From contig NZ_NFUR01000002.1 of assembly GCF_002127225.1 (NCBI RefSeq), forward strand, positions 310,001-374,000: a DNA stretch of 64,000 nucleotides, in the 5' to 3' direction. The notes below the pieces were generated by a model that was not told the DNA's origin, ran no database searches, and saw only the letters and a list, made by a program, of their open reading frames with translations. The stretch comes from Sphingomonas sp. IBVSS2. Lineage in GTDB: Bacteria; Pseudomonadota; Alphaproteobacteria; Sphingomonadales; Sphingomonadaceae. Below are positions 51,163-60,849 of the stretch, piece after piece; within the stretch, counting starts at the first letter, position 1, and every line of letters starts with the position of its first letter. Made by a program: the position numbers and the translations under genes.

Positions 51163-52602
51163 ATGTCGGCACGCAGAGAGCCCTTGGCGACCTTGGTCGG
51201 TGCTTCCACGAGCGCCGTCGCGATCACCGCGGAACACGCGGGAATCGCGAGGGAATTCGTGCAGGTGCACAGTGCGCGGGCGGGCGGTGCGGACGCCGGC
51301 GTTCGCGGACGTGGCGGCAAGCGCGAACTGCACCGGGCAAGTAACGATCGCCATGTCGAGGGGCGCCTGTGGAGCGTCCTGGGCCTGTGCGAGATCGCGA
51401 ATTTCGCGTCGCTGCGCCGCCATCTGGGCCGGGCGCGCGCCGATTCGCTGGTGCTGGACGTGGCGCGGCGAATCTCCGGCCTGGTGCCCGATATCCGGAT
51501 CGCCGCCGCCGGCCGGTCGCTGATCGAGATCTGTTTCGAGCGGGAGACGCCCGAAGCCGCCGCCGACGATATCGATCGGATCCGCAAGAGCTTCCAGCGT
51601 ACGCTCGACCTCGACGGCGAGCCGTACCATCTCCAGATGCATTTCGGCGTCGCCGCCGCGCCGTCGGTCGAGGATGACGAGGTGCTGCTCGCCGAAGCCG
51701 CCGAATCCGCGCTCGAACAGGCGCGGGCCGACGGACGGGTGGTGATGCTCGACCTGTCGCGCGCGGATCTCGCCTTCGACAAGCTCACCTTGATGCGCGA
51801 ACTGCCCCGCGCGATCGCCAATGGCGAGATGTTCCTGCAATATCAGCCCAAGGTCCATGTCCGCCGGCAGGAGATCGCCAGCGCCGAGGCGCTGGTCCGC
51901 TGGCAGCATCCCACGCGCGGCCTGATCCTGCCGGGCGATTTCATCTCGGTCGCGGAGCAGGCGGGCGAGATCTCGACGCTCACGCTCTGGACCCTGCGCC
52001 AGGTGATCGAGGACCAGCGCAAGCTGCGCGCCGACGGCTTCGACATGCTGCTCTTCGTCAACATCTCGGGCCAGCTCCTCGCCGATCCCGCCTTCGTCAA
52101 CGAAGTGTGCGAGATGCTGGCGAACACCGATGCGAAGCTCGGCTTCGAGATCACCGAGACCGCGGTGATCCGCGACCCGGAGAGCGCGATCCGCCACCTC
52201 CAGTTCTTCGCCGACAGCGGCGTGACGCTCGCGATCGACGATTATGGTGCCGGGCTCTCCTCGCTCGCCTATCTGAAGAAGCTGCCCGCGCGCGAGCTCA
52301 AGATCGACAAGATGTTCGTGATGCAGCTCACCAGCAGCAACCGCGATCCGCTGATCGTGCGCTCGACGATCGATCTCGCCCATGCGCTCGAGATGGAGGT
52401 CACCGCCGAGGGCGTGGAGACGCCGTCCGCGCTCGCCCTGCTCAGCGTGATGGGCTGCGACATGGTGCAGGGCTTCCTCATCTCTCGCCCGCTCGGGCTC
52501 GATGCGTTCCGCAAGTTCCTGGCGGACGATGGCCATCTCGACAATGCCAATGGCCATCCGGCATCGTTCGTCCGCCCCGAGAGCTTCTGGAAGCGCGCCT
52601 GA
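51163..52602 (+). CDS. EAL-domain c-di-GMP phosphodiesterase with degenerate GGDEF
   Basis: A 479-residue protein. About 65-210 has a GGDEF-like fold whose active-site motif is lost ([10 protein letters not shown] where GGDEF is expected), so it should be catalytically dead but may bind GTP. About 220-465 is an EAL domain with all expected sites: [43 protein letters not shown] and TAEGVE. It should break down c-di-GMP. AGGGG precedes the ATG. It overlaps the next gene by 1 base (TGATG). Confidence 0.88.
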   Translation: MSARREPLATLVGASTSAVAITAEHAGIAREFVQVHSARAGGADAGVRGRGGKRELHRASNDRHVEGRLWSVLGLCEIANFASLRRHLGRARADSLVLDVARRISGLVPDIRIAAAGRSLIEICFERETPEAAADDIDRIRKSFQRTLDLDGEPYHLQMHFGVAAAPSVEDDEVLLAEAAESALEQARADGRVVMLDLSRADLAFDKLTLMRELPRAIANGEMFLQYQPKVHVRRQEIASAEALVRWQHPTRGLILPGDFISVAEQAGEISTLTLWTLRQVIEDQRKLRADGFDMLLFVNISGQLLADPAFVNEVCEMLANTDAKLGFEITETAVIRDPESAIRHLQFFADSGVTLAIDDYGAGLSSLAYLKKLPARELKIDKMFVMQLTSSNRDPLIVRSTIDLAHALEMEVTAEGVETPSALALLSVMGCDMVQGFLISRPLGLDAFRKFLADDGHLDNANGHPASFVRPESFWKRA

Positions 52603-55061
52603 TGCGCGCGCTGCTGGGTTCTCTCCTTGCCATGGCAGCGCTGTTCGCCGGCGCGCCCGCATTCGCCCAGGCGCCGCATCGTTCCGATTTCCCGCCGGCG
52701 ATCGAGGCCGAGATCCGGGGCGCCAAGGAAAGCATGATGTCCGATCAGGCGGAGGCGCTCCGCCACGCCGCCGCGATCGACGGGCTGGCGCTCGGCCTGC
52801 GGGACGAGCGGCGGCGGGCGCTGGCGCTGGCCACAGCGCGCTGGCTGGCCGCCGAGGCGCATATCCGCAACGAGGAGCCCGCCAAGGCCGCGCCGCTGCT
52901 CACCGACGGCCTGAACCTGATCCGTTCGATCCCGGAGCCGATCAAGCTGCGCGGCGACCTGCTTATGTCGCAGGGCGCCTTCTTCATGGCACGCGACCAG
53001 GCGGTGCAGGCGCTTGAGAGCTACCAGAACGCCTTCCGCATCTTCGGCGAGGTGAAGGAGCCGCGCAGCCAGGCGATCGCGCTGCAGAACATCGGCGGGC
53101 TCTACAGCGTCGCCAACGACGATTCGCGCGCCGAGGAATATTTCCACCAGGCCGCCGTGCTGTTCACCGACGACCCGGTGCTTTCGCTTTCGCTCCACAA
53201 CAGCCGCGGCAATGTGCTCGCCAAGCTCGGCCGGGATGCGGAGGCGAGCAAGGAATATGAGACGGCGATCGTCATCGCGCGCGGCATGAGCAAGCCGCTG
53301 CTCGAGGCGCGCCTGCTCAGCAACCTCGCGCGCAGCCAGGTGGCGCTGAAGCGCTATGACGACGCCAACCGGACGATCACCCGCGGGTTCGAGCTCGCCC
53401 GCGGCGCCGATGCCGATGTGCTGCGGCGGCACCTGCTCGCGACGGCGGCCGCCCTGGCTTCCGAGCGGGGGAATATCGGGGAGGCGCTGCGGTTCATTCA
53501 CGGCACGTTCGACGGCATGGACCTGGGAAAGACCACGGTCGAATTCCGCAGCGACCATTTCTACGCCTACCAGATATTCAACAAGGCTGAGAACACGCGG
53601 GAGGCGCTGAAGCATCTTCAGGCGATGAAGCGTCTCGACGATGAATCGACCAAGGTGGCCGCAACCGCCGGTGCGGCGCTGATGGCGGCGAAGTTCGACT
53701 GGGCGAAGCAGCAGAACCAGATCCTGCTGCTCCAGACGCAGGAAGCCGAGCGCCGGGTCCGCTACCAGCAGACCCTGTTCCTGCTGATCGGCGCGGCGAC
53801 GGTGATCGTCATGGCCGCGCTCGGCTGGGGCCTCATCACCGTTCGCCGGAGCCGCAACAAGGTGCGCGCCGCGAACGTCGTGCTGGGCGAGACCAATGTG
53901 GCGCTGGAAAAGGCGCTCAAGGCCAAGACCGAGTTCCTCGCGACCACCAGCCACGAGATCCGCACGCCGCTGAACGGCATCCTGGGCATGACCCAGGTCA
54001 TGCTCTCGGATCCGAAGCTCGAGGCGCAGACGCGCGAGCGCATCGGCATCGTCCACGGCGCCGGCGTCACCATGCGCGCGCTGGTCGATGACATTCTCGA
54101 CGTCGCCAAGATGGAGACGGGCAATCTGAGCGTCGAGGCCGCGCCGATGGACCTGTGCGCCATGCTGAAGGACGTCACGCGCCTCTGGGAGGAGCAGGCG
54201 CGCGACAAGGGGCTCGCCTTCCGGCTCGAGCTCGGCGATGCGCCGCACTGGATCGTCAGCGACGCCGCCCGCCTGCGCCAGCTGGTGTTCAACCTGCTCT
54301 CCAACGCGATCAAGTTCACCGAGAAGGGCGGCGTCACGCTGCGCGCGGCGGCCGGGGGCGAGGGCGATGCCCGGCGGCTCAGGCTGGCCATCGAGGATAC
54401 CGGCATCGGCATCCCCCGCGAGAAGTTCGAGGAGATATTCGAGAGCTTCCGCCAGGTCGACACCAGCACCACGCGCCGCTTCGGCGGCACCGGCCTCGGG
54501 CTGGCCATCTGCCGCAACCTGGCCCGTGCGCTGGGCGGCGACATCATGGTGGAGAGCGAGGACGGCAGGGGCTCGCGCTTCATCGTCGACCTGCCGCTCG
54601 TCCCCGCCGAAGCCCCCGAGGCCGTCGTGGCCGACGAAAGCGCGGCGGGGCTCGACCTGGTCGTGCTCGACCGGAATCCGATCGCCCGCTCGATGCTGCG
54701 CACGCTGCTGGAGCCGCGCGTCGCCCGGCTGCGCTTCGCCGGTTCCGCCGCGGAGGCGCTGCCGATGCTCGAGGCCGGCGGTGTCAGCCATCTCCTCGCC
54801 GACGAAGCGACGCTCAAGGTCGAGGCGGAGGGCCCTGCCCCCGCGCTCGCCGGCTTGCGCGCGGCGGCGCAGGACGTGGTTCATGCCGTCCTCTGGCTCA
54901 AGCCCGATGCGGAGACCGCTGCTCAGCTGATTGCGGCAAGCAACTGCAAGATAATCGAAAAACCCATTACCGGCGTCGGCCTGATCGATGCTATCATTCC
55001 GTCAGCGGAAGAAAATTCCGGCAAGCGGGAGGGGGACCCGCTTGTATCTCGGGCGGCTTAG
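52602..55061 (+). CDS. TPR-containing hybrid-like sensor histidine kinase
   Basis: An 819-residue kinase. Signal peptide to about residue 23, then about 360 periplasmic residues with helical TPR-like repeats (ALQNIGGLYSVANDDSRAEEYFHQAA). TM near 388-410. The kinase core has TTSHEIRTPLNGILGM (His near 451), NLLSNAIKFTEKGG, EDTGIGI and GGTGLGLAI. The C-terminal part (from about 685) looks like a receiver that lost its Asp (VVLDRNPIARSMLRTLL, then SHLLADEATL). So it likely passes phosphate to the separate receiver at 55136. Confidence 0.87.
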   Translation: MRALLGSLLAMAALFAGAPAFAQAPHRSDFPPAIEAEIRGAKESMMSDQAEALRHAAAIDGLALGLRDERRRALALATARWLAAEAHIRNEEPAKAAPLLTDGLNLIRSIPEPIKLRGDLLMSQGAFFMARDQAVQALESYQNAFRIFGEVKEPRSQAIALQNIGGLYSVANDDSRAEEYFHQAAVLFTDDPVLSLSLHNSRGNVLAKLGRDAEASKEYETAIVIARGMSKPLLEARLLSNLARSQVALKRYDDANRTITRGFELARGADADVLRRHLLATAAALASERGNIGEALRFIHGTFDGMDLGKTTVEFRSDHFYAYQIFNKAENTREALKHLQAMKRLDDESTKVAATAGAALMAAKFDWAKQQNQILLLQTQEAERRVRYQQTLFLLIGAATVIVMAALGWGLITVRRSRNKVRAANVVLGETNVALEKALKAKTEFLATTSHEIRTPLNGILGMTQVMLSDPKLEAQTRERIGIVHGAGVTMRALVDDILDVAKMETGNLSVEAAPMDLCAMLKDVTRLWEEQARDKGLAFRLELGDAPHWIVSDAARLRQLVFNLLSNAIKFTEKGGVTLRAAAGGEGDARRLRLAIEDTGIGIPREKFEEIFESFRQVDTSTTRRFGGTGLGLAICRNLARALGGDIMVESEDGRGSRFIVDLPLVPAEAPEAVVADESAAGLDLVVLDRNPIARSMLRTLLEPRVARLRFAGSAAEALPMLEAGGVSHLLADEATLKVEAEGPAPALAGLRAAAQDVVHAVLWLKPDAETAAQLIAASNCKIIEKPITGVGLIDAIIPSAEENSGKREGDPLVSRAA

Positions 55062-55135
55062 GACGATAGCACACCGGACATGAAAAAAACGGTCGCGCGC
55101 ATCTCGGGGAAACCGGTCGCCACGGGCGGACGGGC

Positions 55136-55525
55136 ATGAACATCCTCTTCATTGAGGACGATCCGATGAACCGTCGGGTCGTGAAGGACATGCTCGACGT
55201 CGCGGGGGCGACGATGGCGGAGGCGAGCTGGGCCGAAGAGGGCCTGGCGATGCTCGACGCGGAATCGTTCGACGTCGTGCTGGTCGATCTGCGCATGCCC
55301 GGCATGGACGGGTTCGAGACGATCCGCCGCATTCGCGCGCGCGGCGACGCGAAGGGGGAATTGCCGATCATCGTCGTCACCGCCGATACCGCCGTGGACC
55401 TGCGCGAGCGCTGCCTCGCGATCGGTGCCGACGACGTGCTGTTCAAGCCGGTGGCAATGGACGCGCTGTTCGATTCGATCGGCCGGGTCCTCGCGATCCG
55501 CGGCGGCGGGGGCATGATCCTCTAG
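55136..55525 (+). CDS. CheY-like response regulator
   Basis: A 129-residue receiver-only protein: IEDDPMNRRVVKDML, phospho-acceptor D51 in VLVDLRMPGMDGFE, T in VTADTA, K in FKPVAMD. Located 74 bases after the TPR kinase whose own receiver is degenerate, so it is the probable partner. It resembles DivK/phosphotransfer-type receivers. Confidence 0.87.
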   Translation: MNILFIEDDPMNRRVVKDMLDVAGATMAEASWAEEGLAMLDAESFDVVLVDLRMPGMDGFETIRRIRARGDAKGELPIIVVTADTAVDLRERCLAIGADDVLFKPVAMDALFDSIGRVLAIRGGGGMIL

Positions 55526-55600
55526 GCTGGGGACCCAATTCTCCTCCGCCGTCCCTTCAATCGTGTTGGCGCGCGCGTGCCGCCATTGGCCGGCGGGTGC

Positions 55601-56863
55601 TCAGGTCGGCAGCCGCACGCGCACCCGCCCGCCGCCGCCCGGGCGATTCTCCAGCGTCACGGTGCCGCCATGCGCCTCGGCGATCGAGCGGACGATGGCG
55701 AGGCCCAGTCCCGTGCCTCCGGTTTCGCGGCTGCGCGAGGCCTCGCCGCGCACAAAGGGGGCGAACAGCGCCTCGGCGCGGGCGAGGTCGAAGCCGCGCC
55801 CGTCATCCTCCACCACTGCGTCCACCGTGGCTTCGCCCAGGCTCCAGCGCAGCCGGGCGCGCTCGCCATAGCGCACCGCATTCTCGATGAGGTTGGCGAA
55901 CAGCCGTCGCAGCGCCGCGGAATCGCCGCGCACCACGGCGCGCGGGCCCGGCTCGACGGTAACCGGTTTGCCTGCGGCCGCGAGATCGTCGACCAGGCTC
56001 TCGATCAGGCTGCCCAGGTCGAGCTTCGCATGCGGCGTGCCGTCCCGCCCGTCGCGCGTGAAGGCAAGTGCGGCCTTCAGCATCGCGCGCATCTCCTCGA
56101 TGTCCGCCTCGGCGCGCAGCCGCGCCGCGTCGGGAAGCTGCTCGACCCAGAAGGCGATCCTCGACAGGGGCGTGCCCAGGTCATGGGCGATCGCGCCCAG
56201 CATCGCGCTGCGATTCTCGGCCTCGAGCAGGATCCGCTCCTGCATCGAATCGAGCGCGCGGGCGAGCTCGTGCACTTCGCGCGGGCCCTTCTGGGGGATC
56301 GGCTGGCGCGCGCCCAGCCGCACACGGGTCGCCGCGCCCGCCAGGTCGCGGATCGGCCGCGAGATGCGGCGGGCCACGGCCCAGGCGAGGAGGGAAAGCA
56401 CCAGCAGCGTGCCGAGCATCCCCAGCAGCCGGGCGAGGTGCCAGCGCGTGAAGGTCGGGCGGTACACGCTGGATGCGACGATCCAGCCATTCCCGTCCTC
56501 CATCGCCACGGTGAAGCTGCCGCGCATATCCTGCTCGGGATCGCGCGCCGGGAGCTGGTACAGCCCATGGATGCGTTCGGCGGGCACTTCCATCAGGCGC
56601 GCTATCGCCGCGTCGCGCGCCGGGGAGGGGCGCTCGTCCTGGCGGCCGAACTTGTCCTCGTTGGTGCGCGTCACCGTCATCCGCGCCCGGGACGTCGGCG
56701 GGACGATGCCGGTGCGCAGCGCCTCGGCGACGCGGGCCAGCGGCAGCGGCCCCGGCCCGGGCGGCGGGCCGTTGAACATGATCGTGAACTGCGTCGTCGT
56801 CGCGATCAGCGCGGCGGCAATGACGAGCAGTACGATGGGAACGGTGATCGAACGCCGAGTCAC
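55601..56863 (-). CDS. EnvZ-like membrane histidine kinase
   Basis: A 420-residue kinase. TM1 at 9-29, a periplasmic sensor of about 120 residues, TM2 near 149-165 and a HAMP. The phospho-acceptor region is AIAHDLGTPLSRIAFWVE (H-D-L rather than H-E-L, as in EnvZ), with NLIENAVRYG, EDDGRGFD and GGTGLGLAIVRSI. The start is a GTG at 56863, 4 bases after the stop of the partner regulator. Confidence 0.88.
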   Translation of the reverse strand: MTRRSITVPIVLLVIAAALIATTTQFTIMFNGPPPGPGPLPLARVAEALRTGIVPPTSRARMTVTRTNEDKFGRQDERPSPARDAAIARLMEVPAERIHGLYQLPARDPEQDMRGSFTVAMEDGNGWIVASSVYRPTFTRWHLARLLGMLGTLLVLSLLAWAVARRISRPIRDLAGAATRVRLGARQPIPQKGPREVHELARALDSMQERILLEAENRSAMLGAIAHDLGTPLSRIAFWVEQLPDAARLRAEADIEEMRAMLKAALAFTRDGRDGTPHAKLDLGSLIESLVDDLAAAGKPVTVEPGPRAVVRGDSAALRRLFANLIENAVRYGERARLRWSLGEATVDAVVEDDGRGFDLARAEALFAPFVRGEASRSRETGGTGLGLAIVRSIAEAHGGTVTLENRPGGGGRVRVRLPT

Positions 56864-56867
56864 GGGA

Positions 56868-57608
56868 TCACTTGGCCGCGACTTCGGCGACGAACATATA
56901 GCCTTCGTTGCGGATGGTGCGGATCAGGTCCTCGGAGCCCGGCCGGGCGAGCTTCTTGCGCAGCCGGCTCATCTGCACGTCGATCGCGCGGTCGAAATGC
57001 TCGGCATTGGGGCCGCGCGAGAAATCGAGCAGCATGTCGCGGGTCAGCACCCGGCGCGGCCGCTCGACCAGGGCGAGCAGCAGGCGGAATTCGCCGTCGG
57101 ACAGATTGATGATCACGTCGTCCGGATCCCAGAGCTGGCGGGCCACCGGATCGAGCCGCCAGCCGGCGAAGCGCAGAAAGGCGCGGCTGGGTGCCGCCGC
57201 CGGCGCGGCCCGGTCGCCCTGGCTGCGGCGCAGCACGGAGCGGATCCGCGCCAGCAACTCGCGCGGATTGGCGGGCTTGGGCACATAGTCGTCCGCGCCC
57301 ATCTCCAGCCCGACGATCCGGTCGATATCCTCGCCGATCACGGAATGGAGGATCACCGCGGGCCCGGTCTCGCGATCCATCGAGCGCAGGATGGCGAGCC
57401 CGTCCTCGCCCGGCATCATCACGTCGAGGACGATCAGCGCATAATCGTGCCGCGCTGCGAGCGTGCGCATCTCGATCGCGCCCGCGGCCGTGTCGACCAC
57501 ATAGCCGTGCTGCGACAGGAAGGCCGCGGTCAGTTCGCGGATACCGGGATCGTCGTCGACGATCAGCAGGCGGGTTTCCAGGTCCAAGGCTAGTGCGGCT
57601 TGCAGCAT
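56868..57608 (-). CDS. OmpR-family response regulator
   Basis: A 246-residue regulator. LIVDDDPGIRELTAAF, phospho-acceptor in IVLDVMMPGEDG, S in LHSVIGED and K in VPKPANPREL. The winged helix has FRLLLALVERPRRVLTRDML, FDRAIDVQMSRLRKKL and IRTIRNEGYMF. It works with the adjacent kinase. Start at 57608 has only a weak ribosome site. Confidence 0.88.
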   Translation of the reverse strand: MLQAALALDLETRLLIVDDDPGIRELTAAFLSQHGYVVDTAAGAIEMRTLAARHDYALIVLDVMMPGEDGLAILRSMDRETGPAVILHSVIGEDIDRIVGLEMGADDYVPKPANPRELLARIRSVLRRSQGDRAAPAAAPSRAFLRFAGWRLDPVARQLWDPDDVIINLSDGEFRLLLALVERPRRVLTRDMLLDFSRGPNAEHFDRAIDVQMSRLRKKLARPGSEDLIRTIRNEGYMFVAEVAAK

Positions 57609-57681
57609 CCACTGGTGATCGGGTGCGAGCCTAACGCTGGTATTGCAGGGCTGCAATGCACCGAAACATATCGACGGGGCG

Positions 57682-57716
57682 GGATGGGGAAAGCCGCAAA
57701 GGCTTTTGTCCCATCC
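57682..57716. other. Nested stem-loop between regulator and permease genes
   Basis: GGATGGG pairs with CCCATCC and AAAGCC with GGCTTT inside it. It lies in the 179-base gap between the regulator's start and the permease's stop. A GC-rich hairpin without a U-run is also present near 57720-57750, so one of them may end the permease message. Confidence 0.4.
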
Positions 57717-57787
57717 AGCTGGCCGCCCCGGCCTCGTGCCGGGGGCCGCCGTCCCGCTTGGCGTGCGCTAATGATTAGCAATAACTC

Positions 57788-59074
57788 TCAATCCTCGAGG
57801 ATCCGCGAGTGTTTCGCAGTGTCGCGCATGCGCAGATACGTCACCAGCGACACGCCGATCATTGCGGTGACGTACCAGTAGAAGCCACTTTCCCAGCCCG
57901 CGTCCTTGAACCACAGGGCGACATATTCCGCCGTCCCGCCGAACAGCGCATTGGCGACGGCATAGGGCAGGGCGACGCCCAGGGTGCGGATATGCGCGGG
58001 GAAGAGCTCTGCCTTCACCACCGCGTTGATCGAGGTGTAGCCGGTCACGATCACGAGCGCGCCCAGCATGATCAGGAAGGCGAGCATCGGGCTGCGCACG
58101 CTCTCCAGCGTGGTGAAGATCGGCCAGGTGAGCAGCACGCCGAGCACGCCGAAGCCGATCATCAGCGGCTTGCGCCCGATCCGGTCGGAAAGCGCGCCGG
58201 CCAGCGGCTGGATCAGCATGAAGCCGAACAGGGCGGCGGCATTGATCTCGGAGGCGGTGGCCCGGTCGAAGCCCGAAGTGTTGACCAGGAACTTCTGCAG
58301 GTAGATCGAATAGGCATAGAAGGCGAGCGTGCCGCCCGCGGTGAGCAGCATCACCAGCGCGGCCTCGCGCGGATGGTGCTGGAACAGGGCGAAGATGCTC
58401 GACTGGCCGCCGCCGCGCTTCTCGAAGCTTTCCGTCTCGGCCAGCCGGCGCCGCAGCCAGAAGACGATCACCGCCAGCGCCCCACCGATCAGGAAGGGGA
58501 TGCGCCAGCCCCAGGCGTCGAGATCGGCTTCGCTGAGCGTGGATTGCAGCACCAGCAGCACGAGCAGCGCCACCAGCTGGCCGGAGATCAGGGTGACGTA
58601 CTGGAAGCTCGACCAGAAGCCGCGATTCCGCTTGCCGGCCATTTCGGAGAGATAGGTGGCGCTTGCGCCATATTCGCCGCCCACCGAAATGCCCTGCATC
58701 AGCCGGGCGAGCACCAGCAGCGCGGGCGCGGCCACGCCGATCGTCGCATAGCCGGGCGTGAGGGCGATCAGCAGCGATCCGGCGCACATCAGCGTCACCG
58801 AAAGGGTGAGCCCCGCCTTGCGGCCATAGCGGTCGCCATAGATGCCCATCAGCCAGCCGCCCACCGGCCGCATCAGGAAGCCGACCGCGAACACCGCCGC
58901 GGCATTGAGCAGTTGCGCGGTCTGGTCGCCCTTGGGGAAGAAGTGCGGCGCGAAATAGAGAGTGAAGGCCGAATAGGCATACCAGTCGTACCATTCGACC
59001 AGGTTGCCGGCCGATCCCCCCAGGATCGAGCGCAGACGGTGTCGGGGCGGCGTGGTGGTATCGGCTGCTGTCAT
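57788..59074 (-). CDS. KgtP-like MFS dicarboxylate/alpha-ketoglutarate permease
   Basis: A 428-residue transporter with 12 predicted helices, of the metabolite:H+ symporter family. GNLVEWYDWYAYSAFTLYFAPHFFP is close to KgtP. GDRYGRKAG (loop 2-3), QGISVGGEYGASATYLSEMA and SDRIGRKP (loop 8-9) are the MFS signatures. Likely substrate is alpha-ketoglutarate or a similar acid. The adjacent two-component genes might sense it, but they are in a separate unit. Confidence 0.87.
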   Translation of the reverse strand: MTAADTTTPPRHRLRSILGGSAGNLVEWYDWYAYSAFTLYFAPHFFPKGDQTAQLLNAAAVFAVGFLMRPVGGWLMGIYGDRYGRKAGLTLSVTLMCAGSLLIALTPGYATIGVAAPALLVLARLMQGISVGGEYGASATYLSEMAGKRNRGFWSSFQYVTLISGQLVALLVLLVLQSTLSEADLDAWGWRIPFLIGGALAVIVFWLRRRLAETESFEKRGGGQSSIFALFQHHPREAALVMLLTAGGTLAFYAYSIYLQKFLVNTSGFDRATASEINAAALFGFMLIQPLAGALSDRIGRKPLMIGFGVLGVLLTWPIFTTLESVRSPMLAFLIMLGALVIVTGYTSINAVVKAELFPAHIRTLGVALPYAVANALFGGTAEYVALWFKDAGWESGFYWYVTAMIGVSLVTYLRMRDTAKHSRILED

Positions 59075-59163
59075 CGCATCACTATGCCGTCAGGAATCGC
59101 GCTTGTCTTTGGCTGCGATATCGGCTGTGTGGCGCCACGAATTTGGAGAGGGATTTCCGGAAT

Positions 59164-59730
59164 ATGCGTGCCATCCTGCTCTTCGGCGCCCTTGTGCTCA
59201 CCGGTTGCCAGTCCGCCGCGGAGCGGGAAGCCGCCGCCACGGGCGAGTTCGAGGTGCGGAATGCCTCGATGAAGGAGGTCGCGGGCCTGTCCAAAGCGGC
59301 GCATTCCAAGATGCTGATGCAGCCGGGCACCTGGGATTCGGGCATGCAGGTCGTTTCCGCCGAGTTCGCCGACGGGCCGGACAAGGCGGACCAGCTGGCG
59401 GCGGTGAAGAAGCAGGAGCGCCATGCCGTGAAGTGTCAGACGGCGAGCGACCTCAAGCCGCTCGACATCGAGAATCTCGAAAAGGTCGCCGGTACCTGCA
59501 CGTTCCCGCGCTTCGTGCAGAAAGGGGGCAGGCTCGACGTCGAGATCCAGTGCACCCAGGCGAGCGGCGCGAAGACCACGCTTCTCTATGCCGGCACCAT
59601 GGGCAAGCAGGCCTATGACGTGACGGTCGATCAGAAGAGCGGCGTGAAGGGCCAGCCCGGCTATGCCGCGATCCGGCTGCGGGTCTACGGCAAGCGGCTC
59701 GGGCTCTGCCAGGGCCAGCCGGCCGCCTGA
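59164..59730 (+). CDS. DUF3617-family lipoprotein
   Basis: A 188-residue protein with lipobox LVLTGC (Cys near residue 14). The mature part, PGTWDSGMQVVSAEF, CQTASDLKPLD, GTCTFPRFVQKGGRLDVEIQC, is typical of DUF3617 periplasmic proteins, whose role is unknown. Several Cys probably form disulfides. GGAGAGGG precedes the ATG at 59164. Confidence 0.8.
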   Translation: MRAILLFGALVLTGCQSAAEREAAATGEFEVRNASMKEVAGLSKAAHSKMLMQPGTWDSGMQVVSAEFADGPDKADQLAAVKKQERHAVKCQTASDLKPLDIENLEKVAGTCTFPRFVQKGGRLDVEIQCTQASGAKTTLLYAGTMGKQAYDVTVDQKSGVKGQPGYAAIRLRVYGKRLGLCQGQPAA

Positions 59731-59771
59731 TCGGCTCGCCGCATCATTGCGGGGCCGGAGCCTGTTCGCGC

Positions 59772-59799
59772 TTGAAAAATCGGAATTGCGCTGTTAGGT
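59772..59799 (+). promoter_or_regulatory. Possible promoter of rpsU
   Basis: TTGAAA at 59772-59777 and TTAGGT at 59794-59799 are 16 bases apart, about 80 bases before rpsU. The -10 match is poor. Confidence 0.3.
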
Positions 59800-59876
59800 G
59801 GCCGCCACGACGCCGCAACCCCGCGTTCCGGCGAACCCTTTTCTATTGAATTGAAGATCGGAGCACTGACCGGTTT

Positions 59877-60083
59877 ATGCAGATCATCGTTCGCGACAAC
59901 AACGTCGACCAGGCGCTGCGCGCGCTCAAGAAGAAGCTGCAGCGTGAGGGCGTCTATCGCGAGATGAAGCTTCGCCGTCACTACGAGAAGCCCAGCGAGA
60001 AGCGTGCCCGCGAGCGTGCCGCCGCGGTTCGCCGCGCCCGCAAGCTCGAGCGCAAGCGCATGGAGCGCGACAGCGCCCGTTGA
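59877..60083 (+). CDS. rpsU: 30S ribosomal protein S21
   Basis: A 68-residue very basic protein. [43 protein letters not shown] is S21, which helps 16S rRNA pair with messenger RNA. Length is as expected. No clear Shine-Dalgarno is visible. Confidence 0.95.
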   Translation: MQIIVRDNNVDQALRALKKKLQREGVYREMKLRRHYEKPSEKRARERAAAVRRARKLERKRMERDSAR

Positions 60084-60176
60084 TTTCGCGACCCGGCATT
60101 GCGCGCCCAGCGCGCGGTGCCGCCGTGACTTTTCTGACTTTCGGGTAGCTGGCTGCCCGCGCCTGGAGCTCATCGC

Positions 60177-60797
60177 ATGTCCGTGACCGCCGTTCCGCTC
60201 CAGCCCGTCAAGCGCAGCTACAAGGTCTGGCTCTGGGCCGGGCTGGTGCTGGCGATCGCCATTGCGGTGGCGCTGGCCTGGACCGGCACGCGCGCGCCCG
60301 TCGCCGTCAAGGGCAATGACGCGCAGTTCCTTGCCTGGAACAAGGGCCAGCTCGGCGTGCGCACCACGGACTCGGGGCTTCAGTATCAGGTCCTGAAGGA
60401 GGGTACGGGCCCGAAGGCGCAGGAGGGCGACGGGGTTTCGGTATGGACCGTCGGCACGCTGCGCGACGGCACCGTCTTCCAGCCGGCCGGTGAAATCCGG
60501 CTGCCGGTCGGCGGCGCGATCCCCGGCTTCGACGAAGCGCTCAAGATGATGAGCAAGGATTCGAAGCTGCGCATCTGGATCCCGGCCAGCCTCGCCTATG
60601 AGAAGGCCGGCCCGCAGCATCCGCTCTACGGCAAGCTCCTGCAGTTCGACCTCGAGATCAAGCAGATCATCCCGGCCGCCGAGCTGCGCCAGATGATGCT
60701 CCAGCAGCAGATGATGCAGCAGCAGCAGGGTGGCGCTCCAGGTGGTCCGGGCGGTCCTCCGCCGGGTGGCCCCGAGGCGGGCGAAACCGGGCGGTAA
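60177..60797 (+). CDS. Membrane-anchored FKBP-type peptidyl-prolyl isomerase
   Basis: A 206-residue protein with a single N-terminal membrane helix (VWLWAGLVLAIAIAVALAW, about 18-36), so it probably faces the periplasm. The FKBP domain (about 62-165) has SGLQYQVLKEGTGPKAQEGD, GTLRDGTVF, AIPGFDEALKMM and IPASLAYEKAG. A Gln/Met and Pro/Gly tail follows. It likely helps fold exported proteins. Confidence 0.9.
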   Translation: MSVTAVPLQPVKRSYKVWLWAGLVLAIAIAVALAWTGTRAPVAVKGNDAQFLAWNKGQLGVRTTDSGLQYQVLKEGTGPKAQEGDGVSVWTVGTLRDGTVFQPAGEIRLPVGGAIPGFDEALKMMSKDSKLRIWIPASLAYEKAGPQHPLYGKLLQFDLEIKQIIPAAELRQMMLQQQMMQQQQGGAPGGPGGPPPGGPEAGETGR

Positions 60798-60849
60798 TCG
60801 CCGGGCTTGGCCGATACGTCCCGAGCCTCGAGCGCACTGGAAGGCTCTG

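Noticed and set aside
52269..54884. An 871-codon open frame opposite the TPR kinase
   Set aside because: Shadow frame with no recognisable domain; the plus-strand kinase is convincing.
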